Shown: piece after piece, positions 61,408 through 64,000 of the stretch | Position numbering within the stretch: the first letter of the stretch is position 1 | Layout of the letters: each line of letters opens with the position of its first letter | Assembly: GCA_964527995.1 (NCBI GenBank) | Contig: CAZGRP010000005.1 | Span: 62,001 to 126,000, forward strand | Source of the DNA: CAZGRP01 sp964527995 | Lineage (GTDB): Bacteria; Zhuqueibacterota; Zhuqueibacteria; Oceanimicrobiales; CAZGRP01 | Direction of reading: 5' to 3' | Length of the DNA: 64,000 bases | Program-made: the position numbers and the translations under genes | The notes under the pieces: generated by a model | The model's database searches: none | What the model was told of the DNA's origin: nothing | The model's input: only the letters and a program-made list of their open reading frames with translations

Positions 61408-63840
61408 ATGAAGGCTCGTCGCCGACAAGCAGTGCCCCGCTACCGCGAGGAGATCTTCGGCATCCTGCTGATGACTTTTGGCGCCTTGTTGCTCCTGAGC
61501 CTGCTCACCTATCACCCGGCGGAACAGCCCGGGAACGTGCGGCTCGGAGAGATCAAGAATTGGCTCGGCCTGGCCGGAGTCTACCTGTCTTATGGTCTGG
61601 TCAACTTCAGCATCGGCTACGCTGCCCTGATCGTGCCGGTTTTGATCATCCTCTGGGGATGGAACCGTTTCCTGGGCGGCGAAATCGCCGGCTTGTTGCG
61701 CTGGAGTCTGTACAGTTGCCTTCTGGCTGTCTACGCTTCCATCATCCTGGCTCTGCCCGAGGTGATGTCGCCGGGAGCGAGTCGTTACGGCTTTGCGGTT
61801 TCCGGGCTGGTGGGCGGCATCGTGGCGCAGGGGATGGTGGGCCTGTTTGGCGTGGTGGGCACGATTGTGCTGCTCCTGGCCCTGATCGTCGTGACGATCC
61901 TGGCGGCGACGCGAACGAGTATCACGGAGACCTTCGCTGGCACAGCCAGGATGTTGAGGTCGGCCCTGGGTGGCTTCGGCCTGAAGTCCCGCTTCGGCGA
62001 CTGGCAGGCGGCACGGCGACAGGCGGCGCGACGCCGTACCTTGGGCCGGCCGCTGCCGAGCAAGACAGGGTCGGAGCGAAAATGGCCGAGCAAGGAATCG
62101 CCGCAGATTCATAGCGGGGAAGAGGCCGAGCCGGCATCCCGCGCTCCCGTACGTCAACCCCCTCCTGTGACGACTGCGGCCAGGGAAAAGCGCCGCGACC
62201 AGCCGACGCTTTTTGATTCCGCTGCGCCCCAGGTCAGGGAGGCACCCAGGGTCGAGGAGCCGAAGCCCGCAGCGCCTCCTCCTGCCACGAAAACTGAAAT
62301 CCCTGCACGCCCGCAGGTTCCCACACGGGACGTGCCGCCGATCGAGGCGTACCAGTTCCCGCCGCTCGATCTGCTGGCAGCGCCGCCCGCGCAGGACGAG
62401 GCGGTAAGCAAAGAGGAGTTGCTGGCCAACGCTCAAATTCTCGAGGAGCGGCTGGCAGACTTCGGCGTCGAAGGCAAGGTGGTGGAGATCAGTCCCGGCC
62501 CTGTGATCACCCGCTACGAAGTCGAACCTGCCCCCGGGGTGAAGGTGAGCCGTTTTACCAGCCTCGCCGACGACCTCGCCCTGGCCATGCGTGCCAAGCG
62601 TATTCGCGTGCTGGCGCCGGTACCCGGCAAGGCGGCGGTGGGCATCGAGATTCCGAATCGCCAACCCCAGGTGGTCTACCTGCGCAGCATCATCGACTCC
62701 CAGCCGTTTCGGGAATCGACCTCACCGCTGACCATCGCCTTGGGGAAAACGATCAACGGCCGGCCGTTCGTCACCACTCTGGCACAGATGCCCCATCTGC
62801 TGGTCGCAGGCGCCACCGGCTCGGGTAAGAGTGTTTGTCTGAACACCATCATCGCCAGCATCCTGTACAAAGCGCATCCCACCCAGGTGCAGTTCGTGAT
62901 GATCGATCCCAAGCGCCTGGAGTTGTCGGTCTATCGCAAGCTCCGCCACCATCACCTGGCCTATCGCGAAGACCTCGACGAAGAGGTGATCACCAGCGCC
63001 CAGAACGCGATTTCTGCGCTCCGCAGTGTCGAGGTGGAGATGGAGCGTCGTTACGACCTGCTTGCCAGCATGGGTGTGAGAAACATCGCCGACTACAACC
63101 GACGCATCCAGACCGGCGAAGCTCGGGTCATGGACGACGGCACGCCGTACAAGCCGCTGCCGTACCTGGTCGTCATCATCGATGAGCTGGCGGACTTGAT
63201 GCTGATCGCGGCGAAGGAGGTCGAGGAGCCGATCGCCCGGCTGACCCAGATGTCTCGGGCCGTGGGCATCCATCTGATCGTCGCCACCCAGCGGCCTTCG
63301 GTCGACGTGATTACGGGTGTCATCAAAGCCAACTTCCCGGCGCGGATTGCTTTTCACGTCGCCGCAAAGACCGATTCGCGCACGATTCTGGATATGAACG
63401 GTGCTGAGAAGCTTCTCGGTCGCGGCGATATGCTTTTTGTGCCGCCCGGCAGCGCCGAGGCGAAGCGCATTCACGGCGCCTTTATTTCCAGTCAGGAGAC
63501 CGAAGCCATCATCCGTCACGTCTCCCGGCAGCCGCACTATCCGAAACTGTTCCTGGCGATGCCGGGTGAGGAGGGTGGGGCCGGCGGTCGCGGCTACGGC
63601 GAGGGCCGGCTGACAGGCGACCGGGACGTACTTTTCAACGAAGCCCTGAGGCTGGTGGTACGACACCAGCAGGGATCTATTTCGCTGTTGCAGCGTCGGC
63701 TAAAGGTAGGGTATGCCCGTGCGGCCCGGCTCATCGACGAGCTGGAGGCGGCCGGGGTAGTCGGCCCGTTCGACGGCAGCAAGGCGCGCGAGGTGCTGGT
63801 GACGGAGGAGGAGCTGGAGGAGCTGGGGCTGGTGGACTGA
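61408..63840 (+). CDS. ftsK: DNA translocase FtsK
   Basis: An 810-residue cell-division DNA pump. Four N-terminal membrane segments (~20-175), a Pro/Ala-rich linker (~200-330), the motor with P-loop GATGSGKS at 468-475, Walker B VVIIDELADLM, and a C-terminal gamma winged helix (QQGSISLLQRRLKVGYARAARLIDELEAAGVV) that reads orienting DNA sites. ATG 61408 begins the conserved part; the frame runs back into gcvT in another reading, which is a shadow. No ribosome site is obvious. Confidence 0.96.
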   Translation: MKARRRQAVPRYREEIFGILLMTFGALLLLSLLTYHPAEQPGNVRLGEIKNWLGLAGVYLSYGLVNFSIGYAALIVPVLIILWGWNRFLGGEIAGLLRWSLYSCLLAVYASIILALPEVMSPGASRYGFAVSGLVGGIVAQGMVGLFGVVGTIVLLLALIVVTILAATRTSITETFAGTARMLRSALGGFGLKSRFGDWQAARRQAARRRTLGRPLPSKTGSERKWPSKESPQIHSGEEAEPASRAPVRQPPPVTTAAREKRRDQPTLFDSAAPQVREAPRVEEPKPAAPPPATKTEIPARPQVPTRDVPPIEAYQFPPLDLLAAPPAQDEAVSKEELLANAQILEERLADFGVEGKVVEISPGPVITRYEVEPAPGVKVSRFTSLADDLALAMRAKRIRVLAPVPGKAAVGIEIPNRQPQVVYLRSIIDSQPFRESTSPLTIALGKTINGRPFVTTLAQMPHLLVAGATGSGKSVCLNTIIASILYKAHPTQVQFVMIDPKRLELSVYRKLRHHHLAYREDLDEEVITSAQNAISALRSVEVEMERRYDLLASMGVRNIADYNRRIQTGEARVMDDGTPYKPLPYLVVIIDELADLMLIAAKEVEEPIARLTQMSRAVGIHLIVATQRPSVDVITGVIKANFPARIAFHVAAKTDSRTILDMNGAEKLLGRGDMLFVPPGSAEAKRIHGAFISSQETEAIIRHVSRQPHYPKLFLAMPGEEGGAGGRGYGEGRLTGDRDVLFNEALRLVVRHQQGSISLLQRRLKVGYARAARLIDELEAAGVVGPFDGSKAREVLVTEEELEELGLVD

Positions 63841-63874
63841 CTCGGCTGGCAAGGAATAAGCATGGGTTGAGGTC

Positions 63875-64000
63875 ATGAGTGAGTCAGGCAACTACAGGAA
63901 AGTCATTGGACGTATCGTAAGGCGACTCGTCGCAGAGTACGCGCCCCAGAAGGTGATTCTTTTTGGTTCATCCGTCGCAGGTCGTCAAAGCGTAGACGGC
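63875..64000 (+). CDS. Nucleotidyltransferase-domain protein, N-terminal fragment
   Basis: The first 42 codons of a gene cut by the window end. The translated stretch KVILFGSSVAGRQSVDG has the GSxxxG core of minimal nucleotidyltransferases (MNT type), normally followed by SDxD. Small proteins of this kind are often antitoxins paired with HEPN toxins. The remainder is out of view, so the partner and the aspartates cannot be checked. Start ATG 63875. Confidence 0.7.
   Translation, partial: MSESGNYRKVIGRIVRRLVAEYAPQKVILFGSSVAGRQSVDG

Overview
The window looks like a chromosomal fragment of a diderm (Gram-negative type) bacterium of the FCB superphylum. The signs are a complete lipid A start (lpxD, an lpxC-fabZ fusion, lpxA), bamA/skp/tamB, and a secreted repeat protein ending in a T9SS/FlgD-like 'NYPNPFNPSTTI' tail. 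LpxC-FabZ fusions and such tails are typical of Bacteroidota, Ignavibacteria, Calditrichota, KSB1 and related candidate phyla. The phylum cannot be fixed by eye. Coding density is high and all genes but one (a sodium:solute symporter) are on the + strand. No rRNA, tRNA, CRISPR array, insertion sequence or phage gene was recognised.

Region 1 (1-17.0 kb) is a nonribosomal peptide cluster: the end of one NRPS, a 3957-residue three-module NRPS with an epimerase and a terminal thioesterase, an MFS exporter, MbtH, a type II thioesterase, an Sfp-type phosphopantetheinyl transferase and a sulfotransferase. Binding-pocket residues read by eye suggest the last three residues are an unassigned (possibly basic) residue, D-Asn and Tyr. 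A sulfated peptide is therefore a reasonable hypothesis.

Region 2 (17.2-27.4 kb) is accessory: an eight-repeat beta-propeller/fibronectin surface protein, a 0.7-kb gene-poor stretch, an unknown lipoprotein, a lipoprotein trypsin-like protease and a small lipoprotein that repeats the protease's N-terminal domain. These are followed by a TauE-type permease, a bifunctional ATP sulfurylase/APS kinase (PAPS synthesis) and an NhaD-type antiporter.

Region 3 (27.6-42.8 kb) is housekeeping: nuoJKLMN, leucyl aminopeptidase, then the classic ffh-rpsP-khpA-rimM-trmD-rplS translation/SRP block, closed by a very clear terminator, then a class III aminotransferase and a convergent symporter. Two leaders, before pepA and before ffh, contain alternative hairpins ending in intrinsic terminators and look like attenuators.

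Region 4 (43.0-64.0 kb) is an envelope-biogenesis block: uppS, tamB, bamA, skp, lpxD, lpxC-fabZ, lpxA, an octanoyltransferase-like gene, an outer-membrane protein, dxr and rseP. It is followed by an aminotransferase, gcvT, ftsK and the start of a nucleotidyltransferase gene cut by the window end. Together these make and sort outer-membrane proteins, lipid A, isoprenoid carrier and isoprenoid precursor.
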